Shown here one piece after another: positions 35,380-42,061 of a DNA stretch of 64,000 bases (positions are counted from its first letter, which is position 1; every line of letters starts with the position of its first letter). The translations under genes and the position numbers were made by a program. The notes beneath the pieces are model-generated. The model was not told the DNA's origin. It did no database searches and saw only the letters and a program-made list of their open reading frames with translations. The DNA is from Haliscomenobacter sp033763495. Lineage in GTDB: Bacteria; Bacteroidota; Bacteroidia; Chitinophagales; Saprospiraceae. The DNA lies in the NCBI RefSeq assembly GCF_033763495.1, contig NZ_JANRKL010000030.1, positions 11,861-75,860 of the forward strand, read 5' to 3'.

Positions 35380-35522
35380 AGTATTGGCTAGAATAATAGT
35401 GAAATATGTGTGGAAAGCCTCTTTGTAATGCAAATGTAAAAAAAAATTTATAATTCAAAGCTTTTTTGGTGTTCGGTTGTTTTTTTTGGGTAAACGGTCG
35501 ATTTATTTTTTATTTAAAACAA

Positions 35523-36023
35523 TCAAAATGCAGCGTTTTGTGCTTCCACATAGGCCAGAATGGCTTCAATGTCCTCATCTTTAAGGCTGTTGGAGGGGGT
35601 CATTATAACTGGTTTCCATTTTTGCCACAGCTCTTGAGCGCGGGGATGCCCGGCCTCAATCAAGGCCTGCGAATTGCGAATCCACTGATAAAGGTCGGTA
35701 CGAGGATAAGCTGCCCAACGCTCTTGAACGCCCCCCAAAGCTGGCCCGGTCAAATTTGATTTCATGTCCCGATGGTGGCAGGCGGCACAGTTGTTTTTGA
35801 ACAAATCTTTGCCTTTCTGAGCAGCAGGGCTCAGTATTGGCATTTGCACCTGCACTACCTGTGGCTGCTCAGCTTTACTGCCCATGAGCCTGGAGTAGTT
35901 TTGCCAAAACAACAAAATCAGGACCAGCAGCAACAAAAAACCAGCCCGGGTAAGTTTGGAAATGGCGGCCAGTATCTCGGTATTCAGGCTCTCCTGACTT
36001 TCTTCTTCAATGTGCTTTTTCAT
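35523..36023 (-). CDS. Membrane-anchored c-type cytochrome
   Basis: A single N-terminal TM helix (LLLLVLILLFWQNY) is followed by a cytochrome c domain with the haem motif CAACH (C79-H83). A methionine in KPVIMTPSNSL is the likely sixth ligand. 166 residues, ending in a class I cytochrome helix (DEDIEAILAYVEAQ). It faces the periplasm and may carry electrons or sense redox state. The gene overlaps the anti-sigma gene upstream by 17 bp, so it is co-transcribed with the sigma factor. Confidence 0.85.
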   Translation of the reverse strand: MKKHIEEESQESLNTEILAAISKLTRAGFLLLLVLILLFWQNYSRLMGSKAEQPQVVQVQMPILSPAAQKGKDLFKNNCAACHHRDMKSNLTGPALGGVQERWAAYPRTDLYQWIRNSQALIEAGHPRAQELWQKWKPVIMTPSNSLKDEDIEAILAYVEAQNAAF

Positions 36024-36378
36024 GTTTTGTATGGGTTTTAATTTTGGGTAAATGAAATCGTTTTTCCAAAGAATCTATGCTATCCGACACCCCTTTGAGT
36101 TGATGTTCCATGGGTGTCTTGAGCTTCGGGAGTGGCAAATCGAGCGACTTGTTTTGTGGTGGGTACAAAAAAAACAGCACCACCATCACCAGCAAAACCG
36201 TTGCCGCCAGATTCAACCAATGCAAATTGGCATTCAGTCGTCGAGCCAAAAAGCGCAACTTTTGTGGCGCTGTTTCCCTCTCGATTTTTGCCCATAAATT
36301 GGGTGGCGGCTCGGCCTGGTGTTCAGCCAGTTTTTTTTGCAACAAACCTTCAAAGGATTTGGGATCTCTTGGTTTCAT
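36007..36378 (-). CDS. Probable anti-sigma factor
   Basis: 123 residues: a cytoplasmic N-terminal part (FEGLLQKKLAEHQAEPPPNL, then WAKIE), one TM helix (WLNLAATVLLVMVVLFFLYP) and a periplasmic tail with a short coiled coil (SDSIDSLEKRFH). This is the usual layout of anti-sigma proteins coded right after ECF sigma genes in Bacteroidota. It overlaps the sigma gene by 4 bp (ATGA type), which supports translational coupling, and overlaps the cytochrome gene by 17 bp. Confidence 0.65.
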   Translation of the reverse strand: MKPRDPKSFEGLLQKKLAEHQAEPPPNLWAKIERETAPQKLRFLARRLNANLHWLNLAATVLLVMVVLFFLYPPQNKSLDLPLPKLKTPMEHQLKGVSDSIDSLEKRFHLPKIKTHTKHEKAH

Positions 36379-36941
36379 CCGCCATTCATTTTTTTGAGTT
36401 GTTCCAAACGGTTTTTCAGGGCAATCTTTGCGCGCAGGTATTGCGAGCGCGATGTTCCTTCACTGATGTCGAGCATGGTGGCAATTTCGGCATGGGAATA
36501 CCCTTCGATGGCGTACAAGTTGAGCACCGTGCGGTAGCCCTGCGGCAGGTGATTGAGCACGGTAATCAATTCTGAAGCGCTCAGGGCACCAATGATGTCT
36601 TCATCGGTGTACAGGTTTTCCGGGGGTTCTACGTAGGGCAGGAATTTGAGGCTTTTTTTGCGCAGGCGACTCAGCGCGGTATTGACCATGATTTTACACA
36701 TCCAAGCCTCGATGCTACCTTCGCCCCGAAAAGCCGATAATTCTCGAAAAATTTTGATGAACCCTTCCTGGAGCATGTCGTTGGCTTCGCCTTCATCGCG
36801 GCCATAGCGCAGGCATACGGCGTACAAACGGGGGCTGTAGCGTTCGTAAAAACGAAACTGGGCACGACTATCGCCTGCGATGCAGGATTGCAGCAGTTCA
36901 TCAGGTTCTAAGGCCATAAGGGTGTTGCTTGCTTTCGCCAT
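36375..36941 (-). CDS. ECF-type RNA polymerase sigma factor
   Basis: 188 residues with sigma region 2 (FRFYERYSPRLYAVCLRY, EANDMLQEGFIKIF) and region 4 (LPQGYRTVLNLYAIEGYSHA, then EIATMLDISEGTSRSQYLRA). Ends in KMNGG. First gene of a minus-strand unit sigma / anti-sigma / cytochrome c. The target promoters are unknown. An inner ATG (MALEPD) nine codons in is an alternative start. Confidence 0.93.
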   Translation of the reverse strand: MAKASNTLMALEPDELLQSCIAGDSRAQFRFYERYSPRLYAVCLRYGRDEGEANDMLQEGFIKIFRELSAFRGEGSIEAWMCKIMVNTALSRLRKKSLKFLPYVEPPENLYTDEDIIGALSASELITVLNHLPQGYRTVLNLYAIEGYSHAEIATMLDISEGTSRSQYLRAKIALKNRLEQLKKMNGG

Positions 36942-37048
36942 GGTTCGGGTATAAAGTTAACCTTATGGCGCAGGAAGGAGGGGAGAACGTTGCATGGGGC
37001 ATTTATTTATTGAATACATGAATTAAGAATACATGAGATAAAAGTTTA

Positions 37049-37111
37049 GAAGTGAGCTACCGCAGTCGATTAGACCAACGCTATGTCAAAGTCGCTGCGG
37101 TAGCTCACTTC
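37049..37111. repeat. Inverted repeat between the RidA and sigma genes
   Basis: Perfect 17-bp arms GAAGTGAGCTACCGCAG (37049-37065) and its reverse complement (37095-37111), with a 29-base loop. Weaker complementarity extends outward (ATACATGAG to the left, CATGTACTCATGT to the right). Confidence 0.8.
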
Positions 37112-37186
37112 AAAACTCTAAAGTCATGTACTCATGTACTCTTCAATCAATTAAAACCAATCCAAAGAATTACTTAGCCGAGGCAA

Positions 37187-37657
37187 TTACTCAATTTCAA
37201 AAATCCCTTCCACTTCCACCGCCACATTTCCTGGCAATGAGCCCATGCCCACAGCACTCCGCGCGCCCTTGCCGTGCTCATCGCCCCACAAATCGACAAA
37301 CAAGGTACTGCATCCATTCATCACCACTGGGTGCATGGTGTATTCGGGGGTGCTGTTGACCATGCCCAGTAATTTGACCACCCGTTTGATGCGGTCCAGG
37401 TTGCCAAGGTGGTTTTTCAGGGAGGTCAACATAGCCAGACCACATTGACGAGCGGCAATTTGGCCTTCGGTTTCATCGAGGTCCTGCCCCAGTTTTCCGC
37501 TGATGTAGCTGCCGTCGCTTTGTACGGAGACGTGACCAGACACATAAACGAGTTTATCCACCGTGAGGCAGCTGTGGTAAATGCCTTTTGATCCCGGTAA
37601 GGTTGGTAAAACGAGGCCCATTTCAGCCAGTTTTTTTTCGATGTTGCTGTTTTCCAT
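37187..37657 (-). CDS. RidA/YjgF family protein
   Basis: 156 residues with the family pattern YVSGHVSVQSDGSYISGKLG, then QCGLAMLTSLKNHLGNLDRI and a C-terminal NVAVEVEGIFEIE. RidA enzymes hydrolyse reactive enamines/imines formed by PLP enzymes; the catalytic Arg of that group (normally in an R-x-A-V context) would be in ARSAVGM. It reads as a slightly divergent paralogue of the RidA type with an insert (GDEHGKGA). Stands alone on the minus strand. Confidence 0.85.
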   Translation of the reverse strand: MENSNIEKKLAEMGLVLPTLPGSKGIYHSCLTVDKLVYVSGHVSVQSDGSYISGKLGQDLDETEGQIAARQCGLAMLTSLKNHLGNLDRIKRVVKLLGMVNSTPEYTMHPVVMNGCSTLFVDLWGDEHGKGARSAVGMGSLPGNVAVEVEGIFEIE

Positions 37658-37819
37658 GTCGTTGGGAAAATTTTTTTTGCTTTTTTTAAAAACGCAAGTA
37701 AGATACTAAACCTGATAAAACTAAAGCCCTTACAGTGCACGGATAAACCAAATTACCGAAGTCTTACTTAAATGATGGACAAGGTTTCGGCAGTTCAAAA
37801 CTTCCTTTAAAATACAAAA

Positions 37820-37843
37820 GGTGCAGGCCCGCGGACCTGCACC
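37820..37843. terminator. GC-rich hairpin, probable terminator
   Basis: GGTGCAGG / CCTGCACC with a short GC loop; on the minus strand CTTTTGTATTTT follows. It sits just after the end of the T9SS remnant at 37916 and probably was its terminator. Confidence 0.65.
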
Positions 37844-37915
37844 ACTGTTACATGGGATCAAAAAATGTTCATGGGATTATGCAGCCAATTACTGCTTAAC
37901 GACTAGTGTTTTATA

Positions 37916-38107
37916 TCAGTTTTCAATTGAGATGGCTTCCAGAAAATAGGTTCCATTGGGCAGTTCATCCAAATTCAAGGATTCGCGGTTGCTGCCATTT
38001 TGTTTGTGCAGCACGGTTTTGCCGGTCAAATCGCGGAGTACAAACGGGTAATGATTCTGGATTTCATGGGTAACAGATTTAACAGGATGATGGAATAAGG
38101 TGCTATA
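37916..38107 (-). pseudogene. Remnant of a T9SS sorting domain
   Basis: A minus-strand frame of 64 codons bounded by stops and without a start codon. It reads through PFVLRDLTGKTVLHKQNGSN, then LNLDELPNGTYFLEAI and a stop. That is the shape of a type A T9SS C-terminal sorting domain, with GK and LPNGTYFL in place. Only the end of the former gene remains, followed by an intact hairpin terminator. The upstream part has been deleted and replaced by sequence leading to the sigma gene. Confidence 0.7.
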
Positions 38108-38195
38108 TTAGTCGCGGTTTTTGCCGCCTACATCCATACATCTCCGAGGTGGGAAAAATCTTACTAGTGAGAAGTGTTAAAAAAATGTTAAAAAA

Positions 38196-38750
38196 TTGAG
38201 CGACAACCAAGACCTACTCGCCCTATGCGCTGGAGATCCCCTGCGGATTCGGGCGATCTACCAGCAGCACGCTGCACCGATTCAGCGTTGGGTAGAAGCC
38301 AACAATGGCTCGGCTGCCGATGCCCAGGATTTATTTCAGGATGGACTCATGGCCATTTACGATCGCTACTGTGGGGCTGATGTTCAATTCAATAGCAGTT
38401 TTGGTGCTTTGCTCTTTGGCATCTGCAAACGCAAGTGGTTCGACCGATTGAAAGAAAAAAATCGCGAAGCAGTCGTAAGAAAAGTGGAGGAGGAAAGATA
38501 TAACGATGAAGACGACCCCGGTTTGGAATCAGAAGCTGCTTTCCAGGAACTGCACAAGCAGGAAACCTTGACGAAAACCTTCGCTTTGTTGTCGGCACAA
38601 TGCCAGGAATTGCTCACTTTGTTGGGCAAGGGCGTGGCCAGCGAACAAATCGCCGAACAACTGGGCCTAGCTGCCAATGCGGTGTACCAAAGCAAACACC
38701 GCTGTATGGGCCGCTGGAAGGAGCTTTTTGCCCAACAATTCAAAAGTTAA
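38196..38750 (+). CDS. ECF-type RNA polymerase sigma factor
   Basis: The start is a TTG at 38196: an in-frame TAA lies at 38178 and the first ATG would remove region 2. Sigma region 2 is seen in RAIYQQHAAPIQRW and ADAQDLFQDGLMAIYDRY, and region 4 in LSAQCQELLTLLGKGVAS, EQIAEQLGLAANAVYQSKHR. 184 residues. The next gene starts 5 bp downstream and is likely its anti-sigma partner. Unlike the sigma gene at 36375, it has no cytochrome in the operon. Confidence 0.88.
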   Translation: MSDNQDLLALCAGDPLRIRAIYQQHAAPIQRWVEANNGSAADAQDLFQDGLMAIYDRYCGADVQFNSSFGALLFGICKRKWFDRLKEKNREAVVRKVEEERYNDEDDPGLESEAAFQELHKQETLTKTFALLSAQCQELLTLLGKGVASEQIAEQLGLAANAVYQSKHRCMGRWKELFAQQFKS

Positions 38751-38755
38751 GAACC

Positions 38756-39490
38756 ATGAACAACACCGAAAAAATAGACCGCTACCTCCGCGGCGAACTC
38801 CCCGAAGCCGACAAAAATGCTTTTGAGGCAGAATTGAACCAAAGCCTCGATTTGGCCGCCGAACTGGCTTTGCAAAAAGACATGGAGCAATTCCTGCGCA
38901 AACAGGATCGCCGTGCTGCACTCAAAGGGCAATTGGAGAACATGGGCCCCGAGTTTTTCCAGAATACCGCCCCCAAAGAAACCGGACGGATCGTGCCCCT
39001 GCGCCGCAATCAGACCATGCGCTGGGTCATTGGTCTTGCTGCGACCATCGCCTTGGTCCTGGTAGCCCGGTTTTTATTGTTCCAACCCGACCTGTATGAG
39101 CAATACGGCCAATACCCGCCACTGGCCATGATTGAAAAGTCCAATGCTGCCCAGGATAATCTAGCGGCGATGGAATCGGCTTTTAACCAAAAGGACTACG
39201 CCAAGGCCTTGCCGCTGTTGCAGGCGTATGTGCAGGAAAAACCGGAAGATTTGCAAGCTCAACTCTACCTCGGCATCTGTTTGCTCGAAACGGGGAAATA
39301 TGCCGCTGCCAGGGACTTGTTTACCAACATCAGCAGCGGTGAATCCAGCTTTGTGGACTATGGGCAATGGTACCTGGCCTTGAGTTATTTGAAGGAGGGG
39401 AACAAAACGGAGTGCCGCAAGGTTTTGCAACAAGTGCCTGCGGAGTCGGAGTTTGCACAAAAAGCGCAAGACTTGTTGAAAAGGCTGTGA
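38756..39490 (+). CDS. Anti-sigma-like membrane protein with TPR region
   Basis: The start is the ATG at 38756, 5 bp after the sigma stop; the frame extends upstream but only inside the sigma gene. The cytoplasmic N-terminus (NNTEKIDRYLRGELPEADKN) is the typical anti-sigma/zinc-finger-like opening with a GELPEAD motif, followed by one TM helix (MRWVIGLAATIALVLVARFL). The periplasmic part has TPR-like helices (MESAFNQKDYAKALPLLQAY; LYLGICLLETGKYAAARDLF). 244 residues. It probably holds the sigma factor inactive until an envelope signal arrives. Confidence 0.78.
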   Translation: MNNTEKIDRYLRGELPEADKNAFEAELNQSLDLAAELALQKDMEQFLRKQDRRAALKGQLENMGPEFFQNTAPKETGRIVPLRRNQTMRWVIGLAATIALVLVARFLLFQPDLYEQYGQYPPLAMIEKSNAAQDNLAAMESAFNQKDYAKALPLLQAYVQEKPEDLQAQLYLGICLLETGKYAAARDLFTNISSGESSFVDYGQWYLALSYLKEGNKTECRKVLQQVPAESEFAQKAQDLLKRL

Positions 39491-39543
39491 TTTCATGTGT
39501 GAAACTTCTCTAACTTGCAGTTTAAATACACACGACTGAACAT

Positions 39544-39710
39544 TAGGTTCGGAGGACATCAATTGCCCCAGGCTTCAGCCTGGGGGTAAAGGAGCCCCTC
39601 TGATTTGGGCTTTAGCCCTGGCTTGAAAAAAAGTTTGGGCTAAAGCCCGATCAAAAGGCAATCCCAATCCACGAGCTAAAGCACGTGGCAATTGATGTCC
39701 TCCGAACCTA
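39544..39710. repeat. Inverted-repeat element with internal hairpins (GGGCTTTAGCCC type)
   Basis: Perfect 24-bp ends (39544-39567 and 39687-39710) with TTCGGAGGACATCAATTGCC as the core. Inside are at least two more hairpins: CCCCAGGCTTCAGCCTGGGG (39566-39585) and a GGGCTTTAGCCC / GGGCTAAAGCCC pair (39607-39648). It fills most of the 254-bp gap before the NACHT gene. It looks like a non-coding REP/MITE-type element. Confidence 0.85.
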
Positions 39711-39744
39711 CGTGTCCAGTAGCGTGGCCTAAATATTGATCTAC

Positions 39745-41418
39745 ATGTTTTTAGGTCTGGACTTGAGTGATCTCCTGGAAGTCAGTTTAACCATCGCGGG
39801 TGGGGTATTTGCAACGTTCCGTTGGATCATCCCCTGGTTCATGCAACGTCAAAAGGAAAGCCGCCTGTCGCGCTGTCTGCACCCTTTTTACACGGCCAGT
39901 GAGATCAAGAGCCACACCAAGTTTTTCATCCCGACGCAGTGTCAGTCCAAATCACCCACGGAAGGCACCGAAATCAACCGGGATACCGAGCCCCGCGAAC
40001 CCTTGATTCCCTATTTTTTGCGCATTTTTGAAAAAGACAAAGACGATTATGTGTTTATGGTTTTAGCCGATTCGGGGATGGGCAAAACCACCTTCATGAT
40101 CAATCTGTACGATACTTATCGCCGCCGTCTGGCTAAAAAATACAAAATCCGCCTTTTCCCCTTCAATGCCGGAGTGGATGAGGAAATTGAAAAAATTTCG
40201 GAAGAGGAACGTAAAGAAACCATTTTGCTGCTGGACGGCCTGGATGAAGATCCTCAGGCTATCGAGCAACCCAATGAACGCATCGCCGCACTGTTTAAAA
40301 AAGTCAGTCATTTTCAAACGGTGATCATCACCTGCCGCACCCAGTTTTTTGCCCGGGAAGAGGACATTCCTAGTGCATTGCCTTTTTCCAGCATGTCTAC
40401 TAACCGGGCGCCGCGCCGCATCGTGACGCGCTACATTTCGCCCCTGCAACAGGATGAGATTAAAGTTTTTTTGCGCAAAAAATTTGGTCGATTTAGCCTG
40501 CGTTACCGCAATTGCCTGCAATTCATTGAGGAGTACAAGGAGCTGGTCGCCCGGCCCATGATCCTGAGTTACATCGATTTTTTGGTGGAAAAAGCGCCCA
40601 ATTATCAATACTCCTATCAGGTGTACGCCCAGATCATCCAGCGCTGGTTGGAGCGGGAGCGCAACATTCGGAACAAGGGCTCCGATTTTGTAGACAATCT
40701 CTACCACTTCTCGCGTTTTTTTGCGCTGGAGTTGTACCAGCACCGCGAAAACTTATCGATCAGCGATTTGGGCGTTTTGCAAAAATTATCCCAGCAACAT
40801 CAGGTCGAACTCGATTTGTTCGACATGCAGGCCCACTCCCTGCTCACCCGGGGGGCGCACAACAACTACAAGTTCACCCACAAGTCTTTATTGGAGTATT
40901 TTTTAGGGCTGGAGCTGTTTGAAAACCCACAATTTTTGCCCCAATTCAAAGGTTTTGAGGGCTTCGACATGCTCAAAATGTTTTATCAGGAGATGGTGCT
41001 GGAACTGGTGGCTAAGCCGTTTTTTCTGGAAAAATTTGGCCTGGAGCACGGGAGGCAATACAGTACAGAGGAAGTACAAAAATTCAAAGCCCGCCTGGGT
41101 ACCGGAGCCCTGTTTTTGCCAATTGGTTCTTACGAAAAGGCGTTCTTCTTTAGCTGCAGTTTGAACAAGTTGAAAGAAGTGACTCAGATTAATTTATCGA
41201 ATACTCAGTTACAGGATTTTAAAATTGTAGCGGCTATGCCGAAGCTGCAGGAGTTGAATGTAGCCGACAATCCAGGTTTGAAGGACTTTGATTATTTGTT
41301 CGTGGAAGGTTTGAATCGGGAATTGAGAAGTATCCGAATCAATGGCACCTCTATTGACCGTAAAGATTGGCAGGGTCTTGAAATAATTGGTGCAGAAAAG
41401 ATGATTGGAAAAGCCTGA
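39745..41418 (+). CDS. Membrane-anchored NACHT NTPase with leucine-rich tail
   Basis: The start is the ATG at 39745; a TTG three codons earlier is less likely. An N-terminal hydrophobic segment (LLEVSLTIAGGVFATFRWII) is followed by a NACHT-type STAND NTPase: Walker A ADSGMGKTTF (K114), Walker B TILLLDGLDED (D164), sensor region VIITCRTQFF and the winged-helix-like part NYKFTHKSLLEYFLGLELF. The last ~85 residues form two or three leucine-rich repeats (LKEVTQINLSNTQLQDF, LQELNVADNPGLKDF). 557 residues. STAND NTPases switch on upon ligand or phage-protein binding. No separate effector domain is fused, so the N-terminal membrane segment may be the effector. Confidence 0.8.
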   Translation: MFLGLDLSDLLEVSLTIAGGVFATFRWIIPWFMQRQKESRLSRCLHPFYTASEIKSHTKFFIPTQCQSKSPTEGTEINRDTEPREPLIPYFLRIFEKDKDDYVFMVLADSGMGKTTFMINLYDTYRRRLAKKYKIRLFPFNAGVDEEIEKISEEERKETILLLDGLDEDPQAIEQPNERIAALFKKVSHFQTVIITCRTQFFAREEDIPSALPFSSMSTNRAPRRIVTRYISPLQQDEIKVFLRKKFGRFSLRYRNCLQFIEEYKELVARPMILSYIDFLVEKAPNYQYSYQVYAQIIQRWLERERNIRNKGSDFVDNLYHFSRFFALELYQHRENLSISDLGVLQKLSQQHQVELDLFDMQAHSLLTRGAHNNYKFTHKSLLEYFLGLELFENPQFLPQFKGFEGFDMLKMFYQEMVLELVAKPFFLEKFGLEHGRQYSTEEVQKFKARLGTGALFLPIGSYEKAFFFSCSLNKLKEVTQINLSNTQLQDFKIVAAMPKLQELNVADNPGLKDFDYLFVEGLNRELRSIRINGTSIDRKDWQGLEIIGAEKMIGKA

Positions 41419-41450
41419 GCGTAAGTTCGAAAAGTCCAAAAATAAAAAAA

Positions 41451-41480
41451 GCCGGTTCTCCCCCCTAAATTGGAACCGGC
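41451..41480. terminator. Hairpin after the NACHT gene
   Basis: 8-bp stem GCCGGTTC / GAACCGGC, 33 bp after the NACHT stop. The A run lies on the 5' side, so the T run is on the minus strand; it may still end the NACHT transcript as a hairpin alone. Confidence 0.45.
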
Positions 41481-41552
41481 CCTAAATATCCATTCAGGTT
41501 TACTTCCGAAATTGATGTTTGGATCAAAGCAATGGCATATTGTGGCGACATC

Positions 41553-41588
41553 CTTATGAGTGGTCAAGCCCTTATGAGTGGTCAAGCC
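41553..41588. repeat. Tandem repeat, 2 copies of 18 bp
   Basis: Two identical, directly adjacent copies of CTTATGAGTGGTCAAGCC. Confidence 0.9.
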
Positions 41589-41927
41589 AATTGAATATTG
41601 CCAATCCAAATGGAAAAAAATGATGCAGTGAACCTCCGGATCAAGCGTCCCCCCTTTGTTGATCGTTCAGTTCACTGCAAGCTCTTGTTGGTGTATTGCT
41701 TTTTATTGAACCCAAAAGGCAATACAGGACAAGCGATAGCAGAATGTCACGAAAATGTGATGGTATGTGTAGATAGAAATTTTACACAGAAATTGTGTAG
41801 AAGTGTAAAAAGCTCTTTTTGGTAAGAATAAAAACGTGATACAAAGAAAAGAAAATAGACTCACTAAGTCAAGCTAAACGTATTATTTTTTTTTACAATC
41901 GAGAAAAATACCTTTTTGAGGGTACAA

Positions 41928-41935
41928 TACTTTTG
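41928..41935 (+). promoter_or_regulatory. Candidate -7 promoter element for htpG
   Basis: TACTTTTG fits TAnnTTTG. It would give a leader of about 120 nt to the htpG ATG at 42062. No -33 box at the right distance was found. Confidence 0.4.
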
Positions 41936-42061
41936 TTGCTAAAAAATACAATCGGCGCATGCGGCAGTATACCCTGAGCTTTTGTGTCAAAATGTCAGCA
42001 CAAGTAAGCATGGCATGTTGTTTGACGGTCTTTTTGCCAAAAGAAATAAAACCTTATAATC

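Larger units (their letters stand above)
41419..42061. other. Hairpin-rich intergenic region
   Basis: No convincing gene is seen in these 643 bp. From left to right: a hairpin GCCGGTTC / GAACCGGC (41451-41480) with an A run in front; a tandem pair of an 18-bp unit CTTATGAGTGGTCAAGCC (41553-41588); a long dyad TGCAGTGAAC / GTTCACTGCA with GATCAA / TTGATC inside (41624-41679); TGTATTGC / GCAATACA (41692-41726); then the htpG promoter region. Confidence 0.6.

Noticed and set aside
41553..41588. Short direct repeat as a CRISPR remnant
   Set aside because: The two units are adjacent with no spacer and only 18 bp long.
41598..41825. 75-residue frame in the hairpin-rich gap
   Set aside because: It starts within repeat/dyad DNA, has no domain or ribosome-binding context, and the dyads explain the sequence better.
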